A stretch of 64,000 bases of DNA, taken from Caulobacter henricii. Its GTDB lineage: Bacteria > Pseudomonadota > Alphaproteobacteria > Caulobacterales > Caulobacteraceae. Below the pieces are notes generated by a model that was given only the letters and a program-made list of their open reading frames with translations, did not search any database and was not told where the DNA came from. Of this stretch, positions 51,902 through 60,425 are shown in pieces. The stretch covers positions 1,426,001 to 1,490,000 of the forward strand of contig NZ_CP013002.1 of assembly GCF_001414055.1 (NCBI RefSeq), read 5' to 3'. Both the position numbers and the translations under genes were made by a program. Positions within the stretch are counted from its first letter, which is position 1, and each line of letters opens with the position of its first letter.

Positions 51902-53122
51902 ATGTTCAAGATCGACCGCAGGTTCCTGCTCTTCATGCTGATCGTGGCGAGCATCCTCAACTATGCTGACCGCCAGATCATCGCGATCCTGAAGCCGATG
52001 CTGCAGGAGGAACTGCACTGGACGGACGCCGACTACGGTCACCTGGCGGCCATGTTCCAGCTGTCGGCGGCGGTCGCCTACATGTTCGCGGGCTGGTTCA
52101 TCGACCGGGTCGGACTGAAGTTCGCCAATCCCTTCGCGGTCGGGTCCTGGAGCCTGGCGGCTATGGCTCATGCCTTTGCCCACACGGTTGGTCAGTTCAC
52201 CCTGGCACGGGTGGCGCTCGGCGCGACTGAAGCGCTGGGTACGCCTGTCGGCATCAAGACCATCGCAACAGCTTTCGAAGCCAAGTCACGGTCGCTTGCC
52301 ATCGGCATCCTCAATGCGGCGGGGAATCTGGGTGCCGTGGTCACCCCGCTGTTTGTTCCGTTCCTGGCGGCGGCCGTCGGCTGGCGGCATACTTTTACGA
52401 TTGTCGGCGGACTGGGGCTTGTCTGGGTCGCTGTCTGGTTCCTGAGCGGGGCCTGGAACGCCGCAGCGCTCAATGCACCCGAGCCTGACAAGGCTGTGGC
52501 ACCGGCCAAGGTCAAGTGGAGCGAAGTCTTCAGGGACCGTGCGACCTGGGCGATCATGGGGGCCAAGGCGCTCTTCGATCAGGTCTGGTGGTTCCTGCTG
52601 TTCTGGACGCCGGACCTCCTCCACCGGGTGTTTGGCCTGTCCATCAAGGAGTTCGCCGTCCCCCTGGCCATCATCTATCTGATGGCGGCTTCCGGCTCGC
52701 TGATCGGCGGGGCGGTCGTTGGCCAACTCATTGCGTCGGGATGGTCCGTCAACCGGGCTCGCAAGACCGTCATGCTGGTCTGCGCCCTGCTGGTCGTGCC
52801 GGTGCCGCTGGTGCTTTTCGTCAAGAGCTACTGGCTCGCGGTCGGCCTGCTGGGCCTGACCCTGGCGGCGCACCAGGGATTCTCGGTCAACGTGTTCGGC
52901 ATCATCACCGACGTCATTCCGGCCAAGCGCGTCGGGACCATTACCAGTCTTGGGGCCCTGAGTGGCAATCTGGCCGGTATGGGGGTCCTCCAGCTGGCCG
53001 GCATTCTGTTGACCAATGGCGTAGGCTACATGCCCCTCTTCCTGATGGCCGCCTGCGCCTATTTGCTGGCCCTGCTCTGGATCCACCTGTGGCTGCCTGT
53101 CCTGCGACTGGCCAATCGCTAG
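51902..53122 (+). CDS. MFS transporter of hexuronate/ACS type, probable sulfoquinovose-glycoside importer
   Basis: A 406-residue, 12-helix transporter. It has FLLFMLIVASILNYADRQIIAILKPMLQEELHWTDADYGHLAAMFQLSAAVAYMFAGWFIDRVG, a form typical of the anion:cation symporter branch (ExuT/GudP). It also has ALGATEALGTPVGIKTIATAFEAKSRSLAIGILNAAGNLGAVVTPL and AHQGFSVNVFGIITDVIPAKRVGTITSLG. It starts 11 bases after the sulfoquinovosidase stop. Anionic sugar transport fits sulfoquinovose or its glycoside. Known sulfoquinovose clusters use an ABC importer or YihO, so this is a different solution. Confidence 0.85.
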   Translation: MFKIDRRFLLFMLIVASILNYADRQIIAILKPMLQEELHWTDADYGHLAAMFQLSAAVAYMFAGWFIDRVGLKFANPFAVGSWSLAAMAHAFAHTVGQFTLARVALGATEALGTPVGIKTIATAFEAKSRSLAIGILNAAGNLGAVVTPLFVPFLAAAVGWRHTFTIVGGLGLVWVAVWFLSGAWNAAALNAPEPDKAVAPAKVKWSEVFRDRATWAIMGAKALFDQVWWFLLFWTPDLLHRVFGLSIKEFAVPLAIIYLMAASGSLIGGAVVGQLIASGWSVNRARKTVMLVCALLVVPVPLVLFVKSYWLAVGLLGLTLAAHQGFSVNVFGIITDVIPAKRVGTITSLGALSGNLAGMGVLQLAGILLTNGVGYMPLFLMAACAYLLALLWIHLWLPVLRLANR

Positions 53123-53871
53123 CCCGAAGCGAAGCCGGCGAAGGATCTCATGCGCTTGGATGGTGGCATGAGTGCCTCGGACTGGATGCCGTAGCCTCTG
53201 GCCAACCTGCTTGAGGCTCCCGTGGTCCGCCCGGAGGTTCCTGAGGCGAGGGCGCTCGGGGCCGCCTGGCGGGCCCGAGCGCCACACTTGCTGCCGGCGA
53301 CCAGGCCGAGTTCTGGCAGCTTGATCGGAGCTTCCAGCCGGTGGCCCAACCGGAGTCTCGTGCCTCCAGAAGGGTGCGATAGAGGCGCGCCGTCGAAGCT
53401 GTGATGCTGATGGAAAGCGCGAGATAGGGCAGGGTCGGCGTCTCGGCTCGTCAGTGAAGTCGCATTCGACTCTGCTGCGAGACGGTGCCCGATGTTTGAT
53501 GTCCGCGCTTGGGGTCGATGCGATCAGGCCGGTGTGGAAACCTCAGGTCGCCAGACCGGCGTTTCCTCTCCAGGTCGGGACGCTCGGCCCAACCCGTCGC
53601 TGTATCGCAATCCGGGGCAACAGGCGGCTGATCAGGCCCGGATAGCGACTGAAGATGGTCTCATTTGCGGCGCACTTGGGCCGGAGGCACCGGCCCTGGC
53701 TTTGGCCTGCCTGTCGCCACGATGAAAACGGTCGTTGCGGCTAAGCACCGTTCATCCCCGCCAATCGCCGTTCGGCACCTTTTTGCCCAAAGCCGATCGC
53801 GTGTTGAGACATTGGCGGCGCTCCGTTCCCAGCAGGAACGACGCTCATCCCATTCGGCACGAAGGCACCCC
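53123..53871. other. Gene-poor stretch with a strong hairpin
   Basis: About 750 bases lack a convincing gene. Short open frames on both strands have no recognisable domain. At 53251-53283, GGCGCTCGGG pairs perfectly with CCCGAGCGCC, with an inner CCGCC/GGCGG stem, and no T-run follows. This may end the sulfoquinovose transcript. Decayed coding remnants are possible, but I cannot name any. Confidence 0.55.
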
Positions 53872-55908
53872 ATGAAACGCATGTCCCTCATCAAACTGAG
53901 CTGCCTTGTCCTGGTTCTGCCGGTTTGTGGCTTCGCTCAGTCCACACAGGCCGCCCAGGCCCGGTCCGGTTTGGACCTGCCGGGGTTCGACAAAACTGTT
54001 CGGGCCCAAGATGATCTGTATCGCCACAGCAGCGGCACCTGGATGCGGACCGCCACCATCCCCGCCGACAGGGCCGAGCTACTCGGCACCAATATGCCTG
54101 CGGTCGTCGATCAACGGATCCGCGCCATCGTTCGCGACTTGGCGGTCAAGCCACAGGCGAGCGGTTCCAGCGGACAGAAAATCGGCGACTATTACGCCGC
54201 CTATCTGGACGCCGTCGCGATCGAGAAGGCCGGCCTCGCGCCCATCAAGCCCTTGTTGGCTGACATCGCCGCTATCGAGACTTCGCAGCAACTCGCGACC
54301 TGGGTCGGGGGTGCCCAAGGGCAGGTTGAAACGCCAATCTGGCTCTGGGGCGGCTTTGCCGACTTCATGGATCCCGGCCTGAACCGCGTAATGGCCTGGC
54401 AGGGCGGCCTGGGGCTGCCGGACCGCGACTACTATCTCAAGCTGGATGATGCTCAATTCGGCAAGGCTCGTGCCGCTTACCTCACCTATCTCACGCGGCT
54501 GGCCCAGCTCTCCGGCCAAGCCCTGCCCGATGAGATGGCGCAACGCGTCCTGGACCTGGAAACACGTCTGGCTCAAGCGCACACTCCCGTGAGCGAAGCC
54601 CGGGATCCGGCCAGGATGTACAATCCCCTGACCGCCGAAGAGCTGATGGCCAAAGCCCCCGGCTTCGCCTGGGAGGCTTTTCTGGCTGCTGCCAAGATCT
54701 CCCGCGGCGACAAGGTCACCGTGACGCAACTGAACACCGCCATCGCGACCGCCAAGCTCTTTGCCGATCTGCCATTGTCCGACTGGAAGGCCTATTTCAC
54801 CCTTCGCAGCCTGGATGCGGCCGCACAGGTCTTGCCGGCCGAGTTTCGCGCCGCCCACTTCGAGTTCCATGGCAAGGCCATCACCGGGGCGCAGGTCGAG
54901 GCACCGCGGGCCGAGCGCGCGCTCGAACAGGTCACCTGGGCACTCAATGAGGCCCTGGCCCAGCAATATGTGGCGCGTCACTTTCCGGCCGCGCACAAAC
55001 AGAAGGTCGGGGCCATTTTCAACAATGTGTTGGCCGCCTATCAGCAGCTGATGGCGGACAACAGTTGGATGGAAGCGTCCACCAAGGCGGCCGCCCTGGA
55101 CAAGCTTTCCAAGTACAAGGCCAAGATCGGTCACCCTGACAGCTGGCGTGACTATGCCGCACTGGACGTGCGCGCCGGCGACGCCTTCGGCAACCAGCAA
55201 CGCGCCAAGCGGTTCGATTGGGCGATCAAGGCGGCTGCGGCCGGTAAGCCCATGGATCGCAAGGCCTGGGCCATGTCGCCGCTGGAGGTGAATGCCTTCT
55301 ATGACCCCATGGGCAACGAGATCGTTCTGACGGCCGGCATTCTGCAAGCGCCTCTGTTCGACATGCAGGCCGATGACGCGGTCAATTACGGCGCAATCGG
55401 CGCCACCATCGGTCACGAGATCAGCCATGGCTTCGACAATATGGGGTCCCAGTTCGACGGCGACGGGGTGATGAGGCAGTGGTGGAGTGAGACCGACCGC
55501 CAGACCTTTGCGGCGCTCGGCACCAAGCTTGCGAAGCAGTTCAACGGGTTTGAAGCGCTGCCGGGCAAGACCGTGAATGGCCAACTGACCCTGCCTGAGA
55601 ACATGGCCGATCTGGTCGGCCTGCAGATTGCCTTCAAGGCCTACCAAACCAGCCTGCACGGCAAGCCGGCTCCGGTCGTCGATGGCTACACTGGGGAGCA
55701 GCGCTTCTTTCTGAGCTTCGCACAAAGCTGGCGCGTCAAACGACGCGATGAACGCACCCTGCAACTGTTGGTCTCGGACCCCCATTCACCGCCGGAATTC
55801 CGGGCCAACGGTGCAGCGCAAAACATCGACGGCTTTCATGAAGCCTTCGGCACACATGCCGGGGACACGATGTTCAAACCCATCGTTGAGCGCGTGCGCC
55901 TGTGGTGA
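53872..55908 (+). CDS. M13-family zinc metallopeptidase (neprilysin/PepO-like)
   Basis: A 678-residue exported endopeptidase for short peptides. The signal peptide is MKRMSLIKLSCLVLVLPVCGF. The N-terminal M13 domain has QDDLYRHSSGTWM and LPDRDYYL. The catalytic domain has VNAFYDPMGNEIVLTAGILQAP, HEISHGFDNMGSQFDGDG (zinc ligands His515 and His519, catalytic Glu516), LPENMADLVGL (zinc ligand Glu576) and a C-terminal RVRLW ending. I chose the ATG at 53872 because it opens the signal peptide. A two-component pair follows 49 bases later. Confidence 0.93.
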   Translation: MKRMSLIKLSCLVLVLPVCGFAQSTQAAQARSGLDLPGFDKTVRAQDDLYRHSSGTWMRTATIPADRAELLGTNMPAVVDQRIRAIVRDLAVKPQASGSSGQKIGDYYAAYLDAVAIEKAGLAPIKPLLADIAAIETSQQLATWVGGAQGQVETPIWLWGGFADFMDPGLNRVMAWQGGLGLPDRDYYLKLDDAQFGKARAAYLTYLTRLAQLSGQALPDEMAQRVLDLETRLAQAHTPVSEARDPARMYNPLTAEELMAKAPGFAWEAFLAAAKISRGDKVTVTQLNTAIATAKLFADLPLSDWKAYFTLRSLDAAAQVLPAEFRAAHFEFHGKAITGAQVEAPRAERALEQVTWALNEALAQQYVARHFPAAHKQKVGAIFNNVLAAYQQLMADNSWMEASTKAAALDKLSKYKAKIGHPDSWRDYAALDVRAGDAFGNQQRAKRFDWAIKAAAAGKPMDRKAWAMSPLEVNAFYDPMGNEIVLTAGILQAPLFDMQADDAVNYGAIGATIGHEISHGFDNMGSQFDGDGVMRQWWSETDRQTFAALGTKLAKQFNGFEALPGKTVNGQLTLPENMADLVGLQIAFKAYQTSLHGKPAPVVDGYTGEQRFFLSFAQSWRVKRRDERTLQLLVSDPHSPPEFRANGAAQNIDGFHEAFGTHAGDTMFKPIVERVRLW

Positions 55909-55957
55909 GCCCCATAATCCGCTTGCATCCCAGTGCGGTCACAACTCTGCTCCCAAG

Positions 55958-57034
55958 ATGAAGTTTTTCCCCCGCGAAGGGCAGTTCTGGATCTACCACG
56001 GTGCGGCCATGACGTTTGTCGTCATGGTCACACTGCTCAGTATCCTGCTGTTTGGCCGCCTCGATGCGAACAACCTGGCCTCCACCCTGGCCTGGATGCC
56101 TGCCTACACGATTGCAGTGCTGGGCTTTCGCTGGCTGTACCTCCACCGCCGCTGGGCCGATCTGCCGATGGGGCGATTGGTTCCCGTCGTCATCGGCTAT
56201 GGCAGCCTCAGCGGGTTTGCCGTGATGGCCACAGTGGCGGCCATGGTAATGCCCTTCTTCTGGCAGCAGATCAGCGCCAGCCGGGCTGAATTCAACAGCC
56301 TGGACTTTCTGGCCCGCAACATCCTCGGCAACGGTCTACAGGCACAACTCTTCATCGGTGCCTGGGCCTTCGTCTATGTCAGCGCCGCAGCCGCGCAGCG
56401 TGCCCGTGAGGGCGAGCTGAAAAACCTGCGTCTGCAGATGAGCCTGAAAGCCGCGCAGCTGAGCAGTCTGTCAAACCAGCTCAACCCCCATTTCCTGTTC
56501 AACACATTGAACAACATCCGCTTCATGATCCACGAAGATGGCAGTCGCGCCGACGCCATGATCGTGGCCCTGTCCGAACTGCTGCGCTACTCGCTCGAAA
56601 GCAGCCAGCAGGGCAAGGTCAAGCTGACCCAGGAATTAGCGGTCATCGAGGCCTTTATCTCCATCATGCGGACGCAAATGGAGGACAGGCTGGACTTCAG
56701 ACTTAGTGTGCCGGCCTCAATGAGCAGCTGTCTTCTGCCGCCAATGGTTCTGCAACTCCTGCTGGAGAACGCGATCAAGCATGGTCTCGACCATTTGCCC
56801 CAGGGAGGGATGATTAGCCTTGAGGGTGAGGATCGCGGCGACAGCCTGACGTTCACGGTCGTCAATGCCATTCCGCGCGCACCGGCCAACATAAAGCCGG
56901 GCCTCGGCTTGGGCCTTCCGAATATTGAGCACCGCCTGCGCCTTTTGTACGGCGATCGCGCGACAATCAGAACTCAACAGACTGCAGGGTGCTTTCACGT
57001 CGAGCTGAATATGCCCAAGGAGTTTGTTTCGTGA
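55958..57034 (+). CDS. LytS/YehU-type sensor histidine kinase
   Basis: A 358-residue membrane kinase. Four N-terminal helices (AAMTFVVMVTLLSILLFG, TLAWMPAYTIAVLGF, LVPVVIGYGSLSGFAVMATVAAMVM, GLQAQLFIGAWAFVYVSAAA) form the sensor. The His_kinase domain follows: LSSLSNQLNPHFLFNTLNNIR (phospho-acceptor His178), ALSELLRYSLE and ELAVIEAFISIMRTQMEDRL. The ATPase domain has LQLLLENAIKHG and GLGLGLPNIEHRL. I chose ATG 55958; a longer frame would overlap the peptidase. Its stop overlaps the GTG start of the response regulator. Confidence 0.88.
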   Translation: MKFFPREGQFWIYHGAAMTFVVMVTLLSILLFGRLDANNLASTLAWMPAYTIAVLGFRWLYLHRRWADLPMGRLVPVVIGYGSLSGFAVMATVAAMVMPFFWQQISASRAEFNSLDFLARNILGNGLQAQLFIGAWAFVYVSAAAAQRAREGELKNLRLQMSLKAAQLSSLSNQLNPHFLFNTLNNIRFMIHEDGSRADAMIVALSELLRYSLESSQQGKVKLTQELAVIEAFISIMRTQMEDRLDFRLSVPASMSSCLLPPMVLQLLLENAIKHGLDHLPQGGMISLEGEDRGDSLTFTVVNAIPRAPANIKPGLGLGLPNIEHRLRLLYGDRATIRTQQTAGCFHVELNMPKEFVS

Positions 57035-57783
57035 AGCCAAGGTTACGGGCGCTGGTGATTGAGGATTCGCGCCTCGCTCGCGAGGGTTTGATGCGTATGT
57101 TGGCCGCTTTTAGCGACCAAGTTGACGTGCTGGGTCAGGCCGAAAACGCAGAAATTGCCCTGGCGCTGATCGAGCAACTGCGCCCCGATCTGCTCTTTCT
57201 CGACATTCATATGCCTAGAGAAGACGGTTTCGCTCTGCTCGAGCGGCTCGACTATACGCCTCGCATCGTCTTCACCACAGCCTACTCTGAACACGCGATC
57301 CGCTCCTTCGATTTCAATACGGTCGACTATTTGCTCAAGCCAATCAGTCCGCTGCGGCTTGCACAGGCCCTGGCCAAGCTGTCCGGTGAGTCCGAGACAG
57401 AGGCTGGTGGGGTCGACGTCAAGCCGACGCTGGACATCAGCAGCAAGATCTTCATCAAGGATGGCGACCATTGCTACCTGGTCGCTTTGAGCTCAATTTT
57501 CTACATTGAGAGCTGTAAAAACTATGTCCGGGCATTTTTTACAGATGACGCTGGTGGCGCAGTCAGAAATGCCTACGTCAAAAAATCGATGAACCAGCTC
57601 GAAGAGCGGCTGCCGAGAACCGTTTTCTTTCGAGCCAGTCGTCAGTACCTGGTAAATCTGCAGGCCATCCGCAGCATCGAGGAATCGATTAGCGAGGGCT
57701 TTGAGGTCACCATGCTCGACGGCAAGCGGCTGGAAGTTTCGCGCCGCAATGCAGGCAGGCTCAAGGATTGGCTGAGTTTCTGA
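57031..57783 (+). CDS. LytTR-family response regulator
   Basis: A 250-residue regulator. The receiver domain has ALVIEDSRLAREGLMRML, LLFLDIHMPREDGF (phospho-acceptor Asp58), IVFTTAYSEHAIRSFDFNTVDYLLKPI. The LytTR DNA-binding domain has IFIKDGDHCYLVALSSIFYIESCKNYVRAF, PRTVFFRASRQYLVNLQAI and LEVSRRNAGRLKDWL. The GTG start overlaps the kinase stop and has AAGGAG upstream. Together they form a two-component pair; the peptidase just before may share the transcript. The 285 bases after it show no gene. Confidence 0.9.
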   Translation: MKPRLRALVIEDSRLAREGLMRMLAAFSDQVDVLGQAENAEIALALIEQLRPDLLFLDIHMPREDGFALLERLDYTPRIVFTTAYSEHAIRSFDFNTVDYLLKPISPLRLAQALAKLSGESETEAGGVDVKPTLDISSKIFIKDGDHCYLVALSSIFYIESCKNYVRAFFTDDAGGAVRNAYVKKSMNQLEERLPRTVFFRASRQYLVNLQAIRSIEESISEGFEVTMLDGKRLEVSRRNAGRLKDWLSF

Positions 57784-58069
57784 ATAGGCATCCCCTGTCA
57801 ATCACGCCATCAACTGCGACCAGTTTCAGTGACGTCGCTCATCATCGGTCTGGGATAGGCCCCATCGATGGCGGGCTGGCAGGTCTGTCGACAGCTCTGG
57901 CTGAACAAAGCCAGGGGGCCTCAACGCAAACCAGATCCGTCTTATGCCGACTGAATGGCTGATGGCCGACCTTTGGAAGACTCCGTTGTCGTCGGTGTTC
58001 CTGAGGAGGCCGACAGAGCCCCAGTTGAGGCGCTGACAAGGTACCCGCCAGCGCTCAACCATCCAGCAG

Positions 58070-58912
58070 TCACACGTCAGTCTGGACATTGCCTTTCAGC
58101 CGGCGCGCCACGTCGCTTGCGTGAGACAATCGCTCCGTCAGCGCAGGCCATCGGTTCCAGCTCTCCGCAAATGCGAGAATGTACGACAACTGGGCGAAGA
58201 CCGCCCCGGGTTTGGCCTCGGGCGCGGCAATTAGAGCGAGCGTAGCGATGATCAGCGCGAGCAACACGATCCAGTTCATCAGATAGATCGCGATCTCGGC
58301 ATCCGATCGCGCCACCTGCAGCTTTCGCCGGCGGGTCAGATGGGTGTGCAGGCCACGCGGGCTGCCGCGGCTCAGGACTGCAAAATCGCGCTCTGTCCGG
58401 CCATTCAAGGCGGCGTTAAGCCTCTCAACCTTGCCGGAATAGAGGCGGTCCATAGCGACAAGGGTGGCGGCCACAACAAGCCCTGCCAATCCGACACGCC
58501 AGTCGTACCAGGCTGAAATGGTGAGGGAGCCGACGCCTGCAATGATAGCCGAGAACCCTTCAGGCACGCTGCGTTCATAGGTTTGAACCACCTCGTAGAC
58601 CTGTCGAAGTCGTCCGACCTGGACGCCCGGAGAGTCAGCACTGGACATTACTGTCTGCGATAGTCGCTGTTCCGCTGCAGAGAAAACCCTCGTATCGAAG
58701 AAGCGCCTCAGGGCCCCAGACACCAGGATCGCGCCCGCTCCGCAGGCCAGCAGCAGGAGCCCGGTCTGGTCTCCGGAAAGCAGACGATCGATCGTCACGC
58801 CGATCAGGGCGGGCAATGCCAGTAACGAGATTTCCTCGATGGTCAGCAGCCCGTAGGCTGCAAAGATCCGGCGGCGCTCTGGACCGAACAGAGTCAGCGA
58901 CGACACCCTCAT
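58070..58912 (-). CDS. ABC-transporter membrane domain without ATPase domain
   Basis: A 280-residue protein with the layout of an ABC six-helix domain: YGLLTIEEISLLALPALIGVTIDRLL, GLLLLACGAGAILVSGALRRFFDTRVF, SLTISAWYDWRVGLAGLVVAATLVAM and AIYLMNWIVLLALIIATLALI. It ends soon after the last helix, and no Walker or LSGGQ motif exists here or in the 286 bases downstream. I chose ATG 58912, which overlaps the sterol-desaturase-like stop (ATGA). It may act as a membrane platform without transport. It is a clean full-length frame, not a visible frameshift. Confidence 0.78.
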   Translation of the reverse strand: MRVSSLTLFGPERRRIFAAYGLLTIEEISLLALPALIGVTIDRLLSGDQTGLLLLACGAGAILVSGALRRFFDTRVFSAAEQRLSQTVMSSADSPGVQVGRLRQVYEVVQTYERSVPEGFSAIIAGVGSLTISAWYDWRVGLAGLVVAATLVAMDRLYSGKVERLNAALNGRTERDFAVLSRGSPRGLHTHLTRRRKLQVARSDAEIAIYLMNWIVLLALIIATLALIAAPEAKPGAVFAQLSYILAFAESWNRWPALTERLSHASDVARRLKGNVQTDV

Positions 58913-59739
58913 GGTACCACCGTGCCCGGCGGGGCAATGATCAGGCGCATGCGGTCTCCCCACGAGCGGGCAGCCTTGAGGTCCAGCCATAAGGACCGCG
59001 CTTCCGCAGTATGTACTGTCCACAGATGACTGGAGCTTATGGGGGTCGTCAGGCCATAGACAGGCTGCTCCCGCTCCGGTTCCCAAGTGCCAAACAGGCG
59101 ATCCCAGAGGATCAGGATGCCGCCGTAATTCTTGTCCAGGTAGATTTCCTGGGAGCCATGATGGACACGGTGATTGGCGGGCGAGTTGAAGACCTGGTCG
59201 AACCAGCCCAGGCGGCCGATGGTCTCTGTGTGAAGCCATTGCTGGTAGGACAACATCACGCCGAAGGCCGCCCCGACGAGCAGGGGGTCAAAGCCGATCA
59301 GAACGGCAGGCAGATAGAACCAGGGCGAGGTAAAACCGTCGACGAAGGACACCCGCAATCCGGTCGTCTGGTCAAAACGGGGTGACGAATGGTGCACAGA
59401 ATGAGCGACCGCCCATAGGGCACGAACGCGGTGAGCCACCCGGTGATCCCAGTAGAACAAGAAATCAACGAGCAACAGACAGAGCGGGGCGCTCCACCAG
59501 GTTGTTGGAATGCGCCAGGGTGTAAGCGCGTCCGCAATGCCAAACAGGGCCGTGATGAAGCCGAGAACCAATCCGCTCGCGGCCAAGGCGGGCAGGAGGA
59601 CGCCAGAGCTGGCGGCCATCTCCTTCCAGGCCGCGAGGTTCAAGGTCCTGCGCTGCCGCCAAATCTCGATCGGCAGCATGATCAGGATCGCGGCTGAGAG
59701 CGCTCCGGCGAGCATTTCGAAAAGTCCGATGATCTCCAT
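58909..59739 (-). CDS. Sterol desaturase / fatty acid hydroxylase family protein
   Basis: A 276-residue membrane di-iron enzyme. Histidine clusters are FYWDHRVAHRVRALW, VAHSVHHSSPRFDQTTGLR and NHRVHHGSQEIYLDKNYGG, followed by LFGTWEPE, typical of the family. About four transmembrane helices surround them. It would oxidise a lipid, such as a fatty acyl chain or terpenoid. The gene is coupled to the ABC membrane-domain gene and divergent from a TetR gene, whose operator-like repeats lie between them. Confidence 0.88.
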   Translation of the reverse strand: MEIIGLFEMLAGALSAAILIMLPIEIWRQRRTLNLAAWKEMAASSGVLLPALAASGLVLGFITALFGIADALTPWRIPTTWWSAPLCLLLVDFLFYWDHRVAHRVRALWAVAHSVHHSSPRFDQTTGLRVSFVDGFTSPWFYLPAVLIGFDPLLVGAAFGVMLSYQQWLHTETIGRLGWFDQVFNSPANHRVHHGSQEIYLDKNYGGILILWDRLFGTWEPEREQPVYGLTTPISSSHLWTVHTAEARSLWLDLKAARSWGDRMRLIIAPPGTVVP

Positions 59740-59751
59740 GAGGCACCATAA

Positions 59752-59820
59752 AATGAATGATCGCTCACTCTTTGACTGTATGATTTTGCCGTGTCAATGG
59801 AAAGTGAGCGCTCGCTCATT
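59752..59820. promoter_or_regulatory. Paired TetR-type operators in the divergent promoter
   Basis: Site 59803-59820 contains the inverted repeat TGAGCG-CT-CGCTCA. A second, weaker copy (TGAATG-AT-CGCTCA) lies at 59754-59767. They sit between the TetR gene and the sterol-desaturase-like gene. The first ends 2 bases before the TetR start, which suits autorepression. Confidence 0.65.
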
Positions 59821-59822
59821 GA

Positions 59823-60425
59823 ATGGAGGCCGCTTTGCGCACCGCTGACCCCGACCTGCAACGTCGTCGCTCATCCGAAATCGCTATGGCCGCCGCGCGC
59901 GTGTTTTTGGCCAAGGGGTTTCACGGGGCCAGTATGCAGGATGTGGCGCGCGAGGCCGGTGTCAGCATGGGCCTCCTCTATCGCTACTATGATGACAAGG
60001 CCGCGCTGATCGCGGCGGCAGCCACGATCGATCGTGCGCCTCTCCTGGCCGAGATCGCAGCGCTCGGCGCGGCCGATGATCCTCTGGCAGGACTGGAGGC
60101 CCTGTTGGTGAGTTTCATCGGTGCGGCGATGGAGCCGGGCTATGTCGACTTGGTGACTGAGGTTGCGGCCGAGGCCTGTCGCAACGCCCGCGTCGCTGCC
60201 GTGCTTCAGCAAGACGAGCTTGAGCTGCACGCAGCTCTCGTCGCCGTCCTCGAACGCCATCAGGCCGCTGGACGGCTAAGAGCCAATGCAGATCTGGCTT
60301 CCTTCGCTCTGCTGTTTCTGACCCTGGCCGACGCCCTGGCACTGCGTCTCCGCTTCGAACCTGGTCAGCCGATCACCCCATTGATCAGGTCTTTCTCACC
60401 ATCGATCTGGGCGCTGAAGCCCTAG
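59823..60425 (+). CDS. TetR-family transcriptional regulator
   Basis: A 200-residue repressor. The DNA-binding domain is EIAMAAARVFLAKGFHGASMQDVAREAGVSMGLLYRYYDDKAALI. The C-terminal helices form the ligand and dimer domain (LEALLVSFIGAAMEPGYVDLVTEVAAEACRN). It is divergent from the sterol-desaturase-like gene, and the inverted repeats in the 83-base gap are its likely targets. A hydrophobic or lipid ligand is plausible from context only. Its 3' end overlaps the convergent ArsR gene by 4 bases. Confidence 0.88.
   Translation: MEAALRTADPDLQRRRSSEIAMAAARVFLAKGFHGASMQDVAREAGVSMGLLYRYYDDKAALIAAAATIDRAPLLAEIAALGAADDPLAGLEALLVSFIGAAMEPGYVDLVTEVAAEACRNARVAAVLQQDELELHAALVAVLERHQAAGRLRANADLASFALLFLTLADALALRLRFEPGQPITPLIRSFSPSIWALKP

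Noticed and set aside
54079..55785. Long open frame antisense to the M13 peptidase
   Set aside because: It is Gly/Leu/Arg-rich, has no domain, and is explained by GC-rich codon bias of the peptidase gene. Similar antisense frames at 1761-2837, 20769-21860, 48044-49936 and 52286-53287 were rejected for the same reason.
57784..58069. Missing ATP-binding domain for the ABC membrane protein
   Set aside because: Read in all frames, the region has no Walker A, LSGGQ or Walker B motif, so there is no sign of a frameshifted ATPase.
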